Source of the DNA: Sphingomonas sp. PAMC 26605
GTDB taxonomy: Bacteria; Pseudomonadota; Alphaproteobacteria; Sphingomonadales; Sphingomonadaceae
Length of the DNA stretch: 64,000 nucleotides
Reading direction: 5' to 3'
Assembly (NCBI RefSeq): GCF_000241485.1
Contig: NZ_JH584241.1
Coordinates: 1,601,110 to 1,665,109, forward strand
The notes under the pieces are model-generated. The model ran no database searches. It worked only from the letters and a program-made list of their open reading frames with translations, and was not told the DNA's origin. Positions within the stretch are counted from its first letter, which is position 1, and every line of letters begins with the position of its first letter. Both the position numbers and the translations under genes were made by a program. Shown here piece by piece: positions 34,367 to 42,462 of the stretch.

Positions 34367-37300
34367 ATGTCACGCTATTTCATCGATCGCCCGATCTTCG
34401 CCTATGTGCTCGGGGTGATGGTCCTCATCGCCGGCATCCTGTCGCTGCGGACCTTGCCGATTGCGCAGTTCCCGGCGATCGCGCCGCCGGCGGTCTCGAT
34501 CACCGCCAACTATCCCGGCGCCGACGCTCAGACGCTGGAAAACACGACCACCCAGATCATCGAGCAGCAGATGAAGGGGATCGACCACCTTCGCTACTTC
34601 TCGTCTTCTTCCTCGTCAGCTGGCACGGTGACGATCACCCTAACGTTCGAACAGGGCACCGATCCGGACATCGCGCAGGTGCAGGTGCAGAACAAGTTGC
34701 AGGCGGCGACGCCGTTGCTGCCGCAGGAAGTGCAGCGCCAAGGCATCATCGTCGCCAAGGCCACGCAGAACTTCCTGCTGTTCGTCGGGCTCTATTCCGA
34801 AAACGGCAAACATGACGCCGACGATCTTGCCGATATCGTCGCTTCGAAGATCGCCGATCCGCTGTCGCGCGTGGCCGGTGTCGGCGACACGCAGATCTTC
34901 GGCTCGCAATACGCGATGCGTATCTGGGTCGATCCGATCAAGCTCAACAATTACGCTTTGACGATCGGCGATGTGACCGCTGCGGTCACGGCGCAGAACG
35001 CACAGGTCTCTGCCGGTCAGATCGGTGCGCAACCGGCGCCCAAGGAGCAGATGCTCAATGCTACCGTCTCGGTCGCATCGCGCCTGACGACGCCCGAGGA
35101 GTTTGCGAAGATCCGCCTGAAGAGCGGAACCGACGGGTCGGTCGTGCGGCTTGGCGATGTCGCTCGTGTTGCGATCGGTGCCGAAAATTACGCCTTCTCC
35201 GCGCAGTGGAATGGCAAGCCTGCGTCGGGCATCGGCATCAAATTGGCGCCCGGCGCCAACGCGTTGAATACCGTGGTCGCTGTCAAGGCGCGGGTGAACG
35301 AACTCGCCAAACAGTTCCCGCCGGACGTAAAGGTGATCTTCCCGTACGACACGTCTCCGTTCGTTCGCCTGTCGATCGAGCAGGTGGTCGAAACACTGGC
35401 CGAGGCGATCGTCCTCGTCTTCCTCGTCATGTTCCTGTTCCTGCAGAATTGGCGCGCGACGTTAATCCCGACGATCGCCGTGCCGGTGGTGCTGACCGGC
35501 ACCTTCGCCGTGCTCGCCGCCTTCGGCTATTCGATCAATACGCTGACCCTGTTCGGCATGGTCTTGGCGATCGGCTTGCTCGTCGACGATGCCATCGTCG
35601 TGGTCGAAAACGTCGAACGACTTATCACGACGGAGCATCTCTCGCCGCGAGAGGCGGCGCGCAAGTCGATGGACGAGATCACCGGCGCGCTCATCGGCAT
35701 CGCCGTGGTGCTGGCGGCGGTCTTCTTGCCGATGGCGTTCTTTGGCGGATCCACCGGGGTCATCTATCGCCAGTTCTCGATCACGATCGTTTCGGCGATG
35801 GCGCTGTCGGTCGCGGTCGCGCTGATCCTGACGCCGGCGCTGTGCGCGACGATCCTCAAGCCACACGATCCCGACAAGGGGCAGGGCAATGGTCCGCTGG
35901 CGCGCTTCTTCCGCTGGTTCAACGACAAGTTCGATCGCGGTCAGGTGCGCTATGAACGCGGCGTGCGATCAACCGCGCGACGCTGGGGTCGTTCGCTGAT
36001 CATGTATGCGCTTATCCTCGCCGGCCTGGTGTTTCTCTTTACGCGCCTGCCGACGGGTTTCTTGCCCGACGAGGACCAGGGCGTGATGATCGCGCTGGTC
36101 CAGGGACCGCCAGGGGCGACGTCTGCACGGACCCAGAAGGGGCTCGATCTCGTGCGCGATCACTTCCTGAGCGATGCCGGTCCGGCGATCCGCGGCGTCT
36201 ACACGATCAACGGCTTCAGCTTCGCCGGCCAGGGCCAGAATAGTGGTATTGCCTTCATTCCCATGAAAGAATGGAAGGATCGTCCGGGCGCCAAGAACAA
36301 GGCGCAGGCGATCATTGGCCGGGCGATGGGTGCGTTCTCGAAATATGGCGACGGGCTCATCTTCGCGGTCATCCCGCCGGCGGTTCAGGAACTGGGTAAT
36401 GCCACCGGCTTCGACCTCCAGCTCGTCGACGAAGGCGGCCTAGGCCACGATCGACTGCTGGCCGCGCGAAACCAGCTGCTCGGCATGGCCTCCCAGAACA
36501 AGTCGCTCGTCGGCGTCCGTCCCAACGCGCTGGATGATGCGCCGCAGCTGAGCGTGAACGTCGATCAGGACAAGGCCGGCGCGCTCGGCCTCGATCTCGG
36601 AACGGTGAACAGCACGATCGCGACGGCCTGGGGTGGGTCCTACGTGAACGACTTTATCGATCGCGGCCGTGTCAAACGAGTCTACATCCAGGCCGATTCA
36701 AAATATCGCATGGCGCCCGAAGATATCGGCAGTCTGTATGTGCGCGGCGCGAGTGGCAACATGGCTCCGTTCACCGCTTTCTCGGACGTTTCCTGGAAGC
36801 AGGGACCGACCCAGCTGACGCGGTACAATGGTCAGCCCTCGATGGAGATCCTCGGGCAAGCGGCGCCCGGCGTGTCGTCAGGCGCTGCGCTCAAGACGGT
36901 CGAGGACATGCAGGCCAAGCTGCCGCCCGGGACGCGGCTGGACTGGACGGGGCTGAGTTACGAAGAGCAACTGTCCGGGGGGCAGGCGCCGGCGTTGTAC
37001 GCGCTGTCGCTGCTGATCGTGTTCCTGTGTCTCGCGGCACTTTACGAGAGTTGGTCGGTGCCGATCTCGGTGATGCTGGTGGTTCCGCTCGGTGTCGTCG
37101 GCGCATTGCTCGCCGCCACGCTGACCGGTCTGAACAACGACATCTATCTGCAGGTGGGCCTCATCACGACGATCGGTGTCTCGGCAAAGAACGCGATCCT
37201 TATCGTCGAGTTTGCGGAGGAAAAGATGCGCGAAGGCCTGAGCGCTTTCGACGCAGCGGTCGCGGCGGCAAAGCTCCGTCTTCGACCGATCCTGATGACC

Positions 37301-37555
37301 AGCTTTGCCTTCATCTTCGGCGTGTTCCCGCTGGCGATCTCGAACGGCGCGGGCGCGGGCGGGCAGAACGCCATCGGCCGCGCCGTGGTCGGTGGCATGC
37401 TGTCGGCGACGGTGCTGGCAATTTTCTTCGTCCCGATGTTCTTCGTCGTGGTGATGCGCCTGTTCGATCGGAACAAGGCGCAAAAGCCCGTAACGGACGA
37501 TCGGCATGGTGACGATGGCGAGCCCGGGTCGAACCCCGCGCCGCAGGGAGCCTGA
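34367..37555 (+). CDS. RND multidrug efflux pump, AcrB/HAE1 type
   Basis: This full-length 1062-residue inner-membrane pump has 12 helices and two large periplasmic loops. The proton-relay Asp pair is in [17 protein letters not shown] (helix 4) and the conserved Lys in [16 protein letters not shown] (helix 10). The N-terminus [19 protein letters not shown] is typical of hydrophobe/amphiphile efflux members. It expels amphiphilic drugs and solvents using the proton gradient. The stop is followed at once by the outer-membrane factor start. Confidence 0.95.
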   Translation: MSRYFIDRPIFAYVLGVMVLIAGILSLRTLPIAQFPAIAPPAVSITANYPGADAQTLENTTTQIIEQQMKGIDHLRYFSSSSSSAGTVTITLTFEQGTDPDIAQVQVQNKLQAATPLLPQEVQRQGIIVAKATQNFLLFVGLYSENGKHDADDLADIVASKIADPLSRVAGVGDTQIFGSQYAMRIWVDPIKLNNYALTIGDVTAAVTAQNAQVSAGQIGAQPAPKEQMLNATVSVASRLTTPEEFAKIRLKSGTDGSVVRLGDVARVAIGAENYAFSAQWNGKPASGIGIKLAPGANALNTVVAVKARVNELAKQFPPDVKVIFPYDTSPFVRLSIEQVVETLAEAIVLVFLVMFLFLQNWRATLIPTIAVPVVLTGTFAVLAAFGYSINTLTLFGMVLAIGLLVDDAIVVVENVERLITTEHLSPREAARKSMDEITGALIGIAVVLAAVFLPMAFFGGSTGVIYRQFSITIVSAMALSVAVALILTPALCATILKPHDPDKGQGNGPLARFFRWFNDKFDRGQVRYERGVRSTARRWGRSLIMYALILAGLVFLFTRLPTGFLPDEDQGVMIALVQGPPGATSARTQKGLDLVRDHFLSDAGPAIRGVYTINGFSFAGQGQNSGIAFIPMKEWKDRPGAKNKAQAIIGRAMGAFSKYGDGLIFAVIPPAVQELGNATGFDLQLVDEGGLGHDRLLAARNQLLGMASQNKSLVGVRPNALDDAPQLSVNVDQDKAGALGLDLGTVNSTIATAWGGSYVNDFIDRGRVKRVYIQADSKYRMAPEDIGSLYVRGASGNMAPFTAFSDVSWKQGPTQLTRYNGQPSMEILGQAAPGVSSGAALKTVEDMQAKLPPGTRLDWTGLSYEEQLSGGQAPALYALSLLIVFLCLAALYESWSVPISVMLVVPLGVVGALLAATLTGLNNDIYLQVGLITTIGVSAKNAILIVEFAEEKMREGLSAFDAAVAAAKLRLRPILMTSFAFIFGVFPLAISNGAGAGGQNAIGRAVVGGMLSATVLAIFFVPMFFVVVMRLFDRNKAQKPVTDDRHGDDGEPGSNPAPQGA

Positions 37556-39145
37556 ATGATGCATAGCAAGATCGTCCTCGGCCTGTTGGGAGCCGCGGCA
37601 CTGGCCGGGTGCAATCTCGCGCCGAAATACGTGAGGCCGATCGGCGCTGTCCCCGCGGCGTTGCCGCAGGGGGGCGTCTACCCGACGGCGGCAACCGATG
37701 CCCCGGACTTGACCAAGATCGGGTGGCGCGAATTCTTTACCGACGACCGGCTGCGCAACACGATCGCGCTGGGTTTGGCGAACAATCGCGACCTGCGGAT
37801 CGCGGCTGCCAACGTGCTTCAGGCGCGCGCGCAATATCGGATCCAGCGGGCCGACTTGCTGCCCACGGTAGGCGTGTCCGGCTCGGCGACCTACACCAAC
37901 AACATTCAAGGCGCGACCGGAGCGCTTGGCGGCGCGGCAGGGACCGGAACCGGGACGGGTACTGGTACCGGGACAGGAACGGGATCCGGGGTGGGAACCG
38001 GTGGTTCCGGGACGGGCAGCGGCGGCACCGGTGTCGGCACGGGAATAGGGGCGGGGGTCGGAGCGAGTTCGTCCAACCTCGAATATTATTCGGTCAATCT
38101 GGGCGTATCCGCTTATGAGATCGATCTGTTCGGCCGCATCCGCAACCTCAGCCGGGCGGCGCTCGAACAGTATTTCGCGACCGAAGAAGCCCAGCGCGCG
38201 ACCCGGATCAGCCTGATCGCCGAAATCGCGACCGCATGGCTGACCTATGCGTCGGACCAGGATCAGCTCCGCATTTCGCAGCAGTCGCTGACCTCGTTCC
38301 AGCAATCGCTCGAGCTGACGCAGGCGCAGTTCCGCATCGGGGTCGCGTCGGAACTCGAAGCACGACAGGCTGAGACGACCTATCAGGGCGCGCGCAACGA
38401 CATCGCGGTTCTCAGGACGCGGTTGGCGCAGGACAAGAACGCGCTCGACCTGCTGGTCGGGGCGCCGGTCACGGGAGACATGCTGCCACCGAATTTGGGG
38501 AATGGCGACGTGGCGTTGCACGCGCTGCCCGCCAATCTTTCGTCGGACGTCCTGCGACAGCGTCCGGACGTGCTGCAGGCCGAGCATCAGCTGATTGCGC
38601 AAAATGCCAATATCGGTGCAGCACGCGCCGCCTTGTTTCCGAGCATCTCGCTCACCGCGGCCGTTGGCACGATCAGCCCCGCCTTGAGTGGTCTCTTCTC
38701 GGGTGGAAGTTTCACCTACACCGCGGCCCCGGCGGTCTCGTTGCCGCTGTTCGACGGCGGGAGGCTGCGCGGCAATCTCGCCGCGGCGCGTGCGCAGCAG
38801 CAGGTTGCCCTGTCGACCTACGAGCGATCGGTGCAGACCGCGTTTCGCGAGGTGGCCGACGCTTTGGCGCAGCGCGGGACGATCGACGAACAGATCGCAG
38901 CCCAGACAGCACGCGTGAATGCGGCAACCGTAGCGCTGCGCATCTCGGATGCGCGCTACAGAGCCGGTGTGGAATCGTTCCTGACCACGCTCGACTCACA
39001 GCGTACGGCGTATGCCGCACAGCAGCAGCTCGTCACGACCCGCCTGAACAGGGGAAGCAACCTCGTCGAATTGTATCGGTCCCTTGGGGGAGGCTTGGAC
39101 GGGATCTCTCGTGTTGGGACGACTGCGGGGGTTCAGCGCCCTTAA
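37556..39145 (+). CDS. RND efflux outer-membrane factor, NodT/OprM type, with Gly/Thr-repeat loop
   Basis: GGGAG lies five bases before ATG 37556. The 529-residue lipoprotein (lipobox ALAGC near residue 19) has two OEP domains of paired coiled helices and barrel strands. The barrel strand VGVSGSATYT is followed by about 45 residues dominated by Gly-Thr repeats, then by the next strand SVNLGVSAYEIDLFGRI. The repeat therefore sits where the first extracellular loop of TolC-like proteins lies. Family members normally have a short loop there. The rest is typical, so the channel should be functional. Confidence 0.92.
   Translation: MMHSKIVLGLLGAAALAGCNLAPKYVRPIGAVPAALPQGGVYPTAATDAPDLTKIGWREFFTDDRLRNTIALGLANNRDLRIAAANVLQARAQYRIQRADLLPTVGVSGSATYTNNIQGATGALGGAAGTGTGTGTGTGTGTGSGVGTGGSGTGSGGTGVGTGIGAGVGASSSNLEYYSVNLGVSAYEIDLFGRIRNLSRAALEQYFATEEAQRATRISLIAEIATAWLTYASDQDQLRISQQSLTSFQQSLELTQAQFRIGVASELEARQAETTYQGARNDIAVLRTRLAQDKNALDLLVGAPVTGDMLPPNLGNGDVALHALPANLSSDVLRQRPDVLQAEHQLIAQNANIGAARAALFPSISLTAAVGTISPALSGLFSGGSFTYTAAPAVSLPLFDGGRLRGNLAAARAQQQVALSTYERSVQTAFREVADALAQRGTIDEQIAAQTARVNAATVALRISDARYRAGVESFLTTLDSQRTAYAAQQQLVTTRLNRGSNLVELYRSLGGGLDGISRVGTTAGVQRP
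37931..38070 (+). repeat. in-frame GGN-ACN hexamer repeat encoding a (Gly-Thr)n loop
   Basis: About 140 bases inside the outer-membrane factor gene are built from degenerate six-base units such as GGGACC, GGAACC and GGGACG. They encode runs of GTGTGTG, then GSG/GVG variants. The unit length is a multiple of three, so slippage would change loop length without breaking the frame. Confidence 0.8.
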
Positions 39146-39300
39146 CTACCAGCCGTCCAATGATCGATGCGAGGCGTCCAAAAGCCGCCATATGAGATGA
39201 CCAATAACCGCTGTCAGGGGGCGTGAGCCGGCTGTGACGGTCTGGGATCGGGGCGACCGCCAACGTGCGACGATCAACTCGTGGAAGAGGTGAAAATGTC

Positions 39301-39429
39301 GTGGTGCTGCGGCTGGACGCCGAGAGGCCGGGTGCGATCGTCGAGCCGCCGCTGCGGTTTTTCCACGCGTTCGTGCGTTACCACTTCTCGAAGGAGATGA
39401 GCGATGAACCCGAACCACATTCCGGGTAA
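39301..39429 (+). CDS. possible very small protein, 42 aa
   Basis: From GTG 39301 the frame reads VLRLDAERPGAIVEPPLRFF, then HAFVRYHFSKEMSDEPEPHSG. It looks protein-like in composition and codon use, with GAGG ten bases upstream. It overlaps the following 45-residue gene. It may be a real small protein or the surviving end of a degraded gene. Confidence 0.25.
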   Translation: MVLRLDAERPGAIVEPPLRFFHAFVRYHFSKEMSDEPEPHSG

Positions 39430-39541
39430 CGAGCCTGACGCTGATGACATGTCGACGGAGCCGGGTATCGGCCTGCCAGATGAGTCGACCGATCATGGAC
39501 TGCCAGGTGACGAGGCCGAGAAATTGGGCGGCTTCGCCTGA
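39404..39541 (+). CDS. small acidic protein, 45 aa
   Basis: ATG 39404 has an excellent ribosome-binding site (AAGGAG, with ATGAGCG between it and the start). The product is short and strongly acidic (NEPDADDMSTEPGIGLPDES), with no hydrophobic segment, and ends GDEAEKLGGFA. No family is recognised. The strong translation signal and biased composition argue that it is a real small gene. Confidence 0.5.
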   Translation: MNPNHIPGNEPDADDMSTEPGIGLPDESTDHGLPGDEAEKLGGFA

Positions 39542-39554
39542 GTCGGAGGTTATC

Positions 39555-39692
39555 GTGACGCGCGAGAAGATCACTCACGGCGCCAACGAGCGCGCGATTG
39601 ATGAGACGATCGCAGGCACCGCACCCGGCACCCTCGACGATGTTCTGCTGCGGCACAGGAGCTGCCAGAGCCGCCGACCGACGACGAGGTAG
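39555..39692 (+). pseudogene. small acidic/helical protein gene, apparently frameshifted
   Basis: GTG 39555 follows GGAGG at five bases. The first 33 residues (TREKITHGANERAIDETIAG, then TAPGTLDDVLLR) look coding. They then run into a basic tail and stop at 39692. In the next frame the coding-like sequence continues as QELPEPPTDDEVARIAEKLG, then APVPQSQETPIANN, to about 39770. A frameshift near 39652 would explain this, so the original product was probably about 70 residues. Confidence 0.45.
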
Positions 39693-39784
39693 CGCGGATC
39701 GCGGAGAAACTGGGGGCGCCTGTGCCCCAATCACAGGAGACCCCGATCGCGAATAACGACGAGCACGGGACTGATACCAGCCTG

Positions 39785-40190
39785 CGCGGTCTCTGCTTAT
39801 GTCGTCGGCTCCGGTGGCTCCTCGCCGCTCGGCTGCCTTGGCTACGCTGTGTGTGCAGAGGAGATAATGGCGCAAGAGCAGGACCTAGGGCTTCGCTTTG
39901 AACGGATCGTCGTCCCGAACGGTAGCTCTGGCACGCACGTCGGCTTGGCCGCAGGGCTGAGGGCGGCCGGAGACGAGCCCGACCGGATCGAATCGTTCAT
40001 CGTCCTTGCCCCAGTCGAAAAGGCGCGGGCAGTCACCACCGAACTTGCCGTGCGGACCCTGGCGCTCATCGATCGGACTTGGGAGTTTGTCGAGGGCGAC
40101 ATCGTCGTCACGGACGGCCAACTTGGCGAGGGCTATGGCGTGCCGACCGACGCGATGTTCGAAGCGGTACGACTGGTGGAACGCGCTTCG
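39785..40190 (+). pseudogene. internal fragment of a D-cysteine desulfhydrase/ACC deaminase-type gene
   Basis: The frame reads YVVGSGGSSPLGCLGYAVCA, then IVVPNGSSGTHVGLAAGLRA, and VTDGQLGEGYGVPTDAMFEA, the central and late part of the tryptophan-synthase-beta-fold enzymes of the DcyD group. The N-terminal part with the PLP-binding Lys is missing upstream of about 39785. After LVER near 40185 the expected C-terminal end is replaced by unrelated Arg/Pro-rich sequence. Truncation at both ends means no activity is expected. Confidence 0.72.
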
Positions 40191-40448
40191 GCCACCCACG
40201 AGCGACTCGGGGCGCGAAGGTCGCCTCCGCAATCGGCGCGGATCGCGCCGGCGGTCGCCCCCACCCCCCGCCGCGGCAGGCCCTGCCCGGTGGCTCCACT
40301 CCCCTTAAACGCGCAGTTTGAATGTCTTGCGCAACGCCGCCGCCCGTCTCCGGTTTTTACCTCAGGGATGCACCGGATGACCGATGCAAGCGCTTCGGAT
40401 AGCTCCCACACAGCCGATCGGTAACGGCATTCTGGGGGGAGATTTAAG

Positions 40449-41063
40449 GTGAGTTTGCAACGGACCACCATGGTGTCGGAGTCGAGTCCGCCACCGCATG
40501 ACGCCCTTTGGCTCGCGCTGGATCCCGAATGCAAGCTGCTCATCACGCGCGACCTCACGGTCCGATACGCCAATTCGGCGGCTCACAAACTCGTGGCGGA
40601 CGGACGCCTCCGCATCGGCCATGACAATCGCCTGCGACTCGGTACCGCGGAGGCGACCGAGACGCTGGCGGAACTGGTGATGACCGCTGCCAAACAACAG
40701 CGCTGGCGGCGGCGGCTCGTCACGGCGCTGGGGGAGAATCGCTGGCTGACCGCTTCGGTCACGCCCGCCTCGCTCAGCCCGACGCACAGCCTGCTGCTGA
40801 CGCTCCACGACATCCGACTCGATGGCGACATCGATCCGGGCCCCGCGGCGGACGCCTTTCACCTGTCGGCGAGCGAAGTTCCGATCCTGAAGGGACTGTT
40901 ACGCGCCGATAGCCCGAAGCAAATCGCAATTGATCTCGGCATATCGGTCCATACCGTGCGATCGCACATCCGTTCGATCTTCGCGCGGATGAATGTCCAC
41001 AGCACCGCCGAAGTCATCAAGGCGGCTTTGAACATCGCAATGTTTAATCAGGACCATCACTGA
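40449..41063 (+). CDS. LuxR-type transcriptional regulator beside the pilus operon
   Basis: GTG 40449 is preceded by GGGGGAG at about eight bases. The 204-residue protein has an N-terminal PAS-like region (residues 20-125; DPECKLLITRDLTVRYANSA) and a C-terminal GerE HTH (about 138-195; SPKQIAIDLGISVHTVRSHI, then RSIFARMNVHSTAEV). No receiver domain is present. It directly precedes the pilus genes on the same strand and probably controls them, though this is only inferred from position. Confidence 0.85.
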   Translation: MSLQRTTMVSESSPPPHDALWLALDPECKLLITRDLTVRYANSAAHKLVADGRLRIGHDNRLRLGTAEATETLAELVMTAAKQQRWRRRLVTALGENRWLTASVTPASLSPTHSLLLTLHDIRLDGDIDPGPAADAFHLSASEVPILKGLLRADSPKQIAIDLGISVHTVRSHIRSIFARMNVHSTAEVIKAALNIAMFNQDHH

Positions 41064-41065
41064 TC

Positions 41066-41093
41066 AAACGGAATAACCCCGTTTGGCGTTTTT
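41066..41093 (+). terminator. weak terminator-like hairpin after the LuxR gene
   Basis: AAACGG (41066-41071) pairs with CCGTTT (41079-41084) around a seven-base loop, and GGCGTTTTT follows. The stem is short. It would separate the regulator from the pilus transcript. Confidence 0.4.
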
Positions 41094-41162
41094 AATATGC
41101 TGCTAACCGATACTATTGTTGCGTCGTCACTCAGACGACGCTTCACCCAACAGGAGAGCATC

Positions 41163-41624
41163 ATGAAACTTCGCTACGCCATCCCCGCCGCGCTCGCTGG
41201 TCTCGTCGTCGCCGGCTCGGCCAACGCCGCCGGCCTGACCACGACCGGCACGATCCCCTCGGTCTGCAAGGTCGATGTCACGCAGCGCGCGTTCGATCCG
41301 CAGAAGACCACGATCCAGAACATCGCGGGCGTCGTGCTGACCTGCAACAATGCGGGCAACCACTCGGTCACCGTCGATGCGCAGAACGGCTATTTCGCCG
41401 GCCCGTCCGCGACGCAGGTCGACTACACCATGACGATGGACCTGGATGGCAATCTGCTGCCGTTCAACAATCTCAACCTGACCAGCGCACCGGTGAGCTC
41501 GCCGGTCGGCGCCCCCGACGCGAACCTCGCGGCCGGCCTGCCGGGCAACTTTTCGGTGACGCTGCTTTCGAAGCCCTTCCTCGCTGGCGCCTATAGCGAG
41601 ACTTGGGACATCACGATCGCGTGA
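41163..41624 (+). CDS. spore-coat-U (SCPU) domain pilin, major subunit of an archaic chaperone-usher pilus
   Basis: ATG 41163 has AGGAGA upstream. The 153-residue precursor has a signal peptide cleaved near ANAAG and a small beta protein with a Cys pair (SVCKVDV and VVLTCNN) as in SCPU pilins. The chaperone, usher and second SCPU protein downstream confirm a chaperone-usher system of the Csu-like archaic class. A large hairpin immediately after the gene suggests that it is made in excess over the assembly proteins, as expected for the rod subunit. Confidence 0.87.
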   Translation: MKLRYAIPAALAGLVVAGSANAAGLTTTGTIPSVCKVDVTQRAFDPQKTTIQNIAGVVLTCNNAGNHSVTVDAQNGYFAGPSATQVDYTMTMDLDGNLLPFNNLNLTSAPVSSPVGAPDANLAAGLPGNFSVTLLSKPFLAGAYSETWDITIA

Positions 41625-41630
41625 TCTCTG

Positions 41631-41689
41631 GCGGGCGTCGACCGCTGCGCTGCAGGCCGTTGGGGCGCAGCGGTCACGCCCGCTTTTTT
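41631..41689 (+). terminator. strong intrinsic terminator/attenuator between pilin and chaperone genes
   Basis: GCGGGCGT plus GACCGCTGCGC (41631-41650, one bulged C) pairs with GCGCAGCGGTC plus ACGCCCGC (41665-41683), giving a 19-base-pair stem, a 14-base loop and then six T (41684-41689). It starts 7 bases after the pilin stop and ends 20 bases before the chaperone start. In an operon this would let only part of transcription reach the later genes. Confidence 0.85.
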
Positions 41690-41709
41690 CCACCCATCCG
41701 GAGATTTGT

Positions 41710-42462
41710 ATGAACCGCTGGACCCGCTTCGCACTCGCCACTGCCGGTATCACGATGTGCCTGCCGACCGCCGATGCCTACAGCGTCCAGCCGATGACCT
41801 ACCACCTGACGCCGACGGGATCGGGCAGCACGACGCGGTTGATGGTCAACAACACGCACGACACGCTGTTGAACGTCGAGGTCCAGCCCTTCGCGGTCAC
41901 CGCCGATGTCGCGGGCAAGCGCATGTTCACGCCCGCGCCGCGCGATTTCCTGATCTTCCCGCCGCAGGCGAGCGTCGCCCCGGACAAATCGCAGCTCGTC
42001 CAGATCCGCTACGTCGGCTCGCCCGACCTGCAGCGCGGGAAAGTCTATGTCATGCGGGTGCACCAGACCAATACGGTGACGCTCACCAAGGAGGATCCCG
42101 CCACGTCCTCGCCCACGCGGCTCAACGTGGCGCTCCATTTCAACACAACGGCGATCGTCGAGCCCAAGGGTATCGAGTCCGATCTGGTCGTCAGCAAGGA
42201 GCTCGCGGCCGACGCCGCAGGCGTGCTGCACGGGCAACTTACCAACCGCGGCAGGGGAGTCGCGGATCTCAGCCGCTTCAGCTGGATGATCGATCGCGGG
42301 GGAAAGATCGAGCAGCTGCCCAACGAGAAGGTGCGGTACGGCGATGCCGTCTTCATCGAACCGGGGGCAAGCCGCGACTTCACGTTCGCCGATACGATCC
42401 GAGGGCCTGCCCGGCTGGTTTTGCCAAAGCCGGGGACCAACCATGGAAATGCGATGCAATGA
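41710..42462 (+). CDS. periplasmic pilus chaperone (PapD-like)
   Basis: The 250-residue precursor has a signal peptide (cleaved near ADAYS) and two immunoglobulin-like domains. The G1-type pattern and FPPQASVAPDKSQLVQIRYV in the first domain match fimbrial chaperones, including the conserved Arg/Lys used to anchor subunit C-termini. It folds and caps SCPU subunits in the periplasm and hands them to the usher. Its end overlaps the usher start by 20 bases, so the two are coupled. Confidence 0.88.
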   Translation: MNRWTRFALATAGITMCLPTADAYSVQPMTYHLTPTGSGSTTRLMVNNTHDTLLNVEVQPFAVTADVAGKRMFTPAPRDFLIFPPQASVAPDKSQLVQIRYVGSPDLQRGKVYVMRVHQTNTVTLTKEDPATSSPTRLNVALHFNTTAIVEPKGIESDLVVSKELAADAAGVLHGQLTNRGRGVADLSRFSWMIDRGGKIEQLPNEKVRYGDAVFIEPGASRDFTFADTIRGPARLVLPKPGTNHGNAMQ

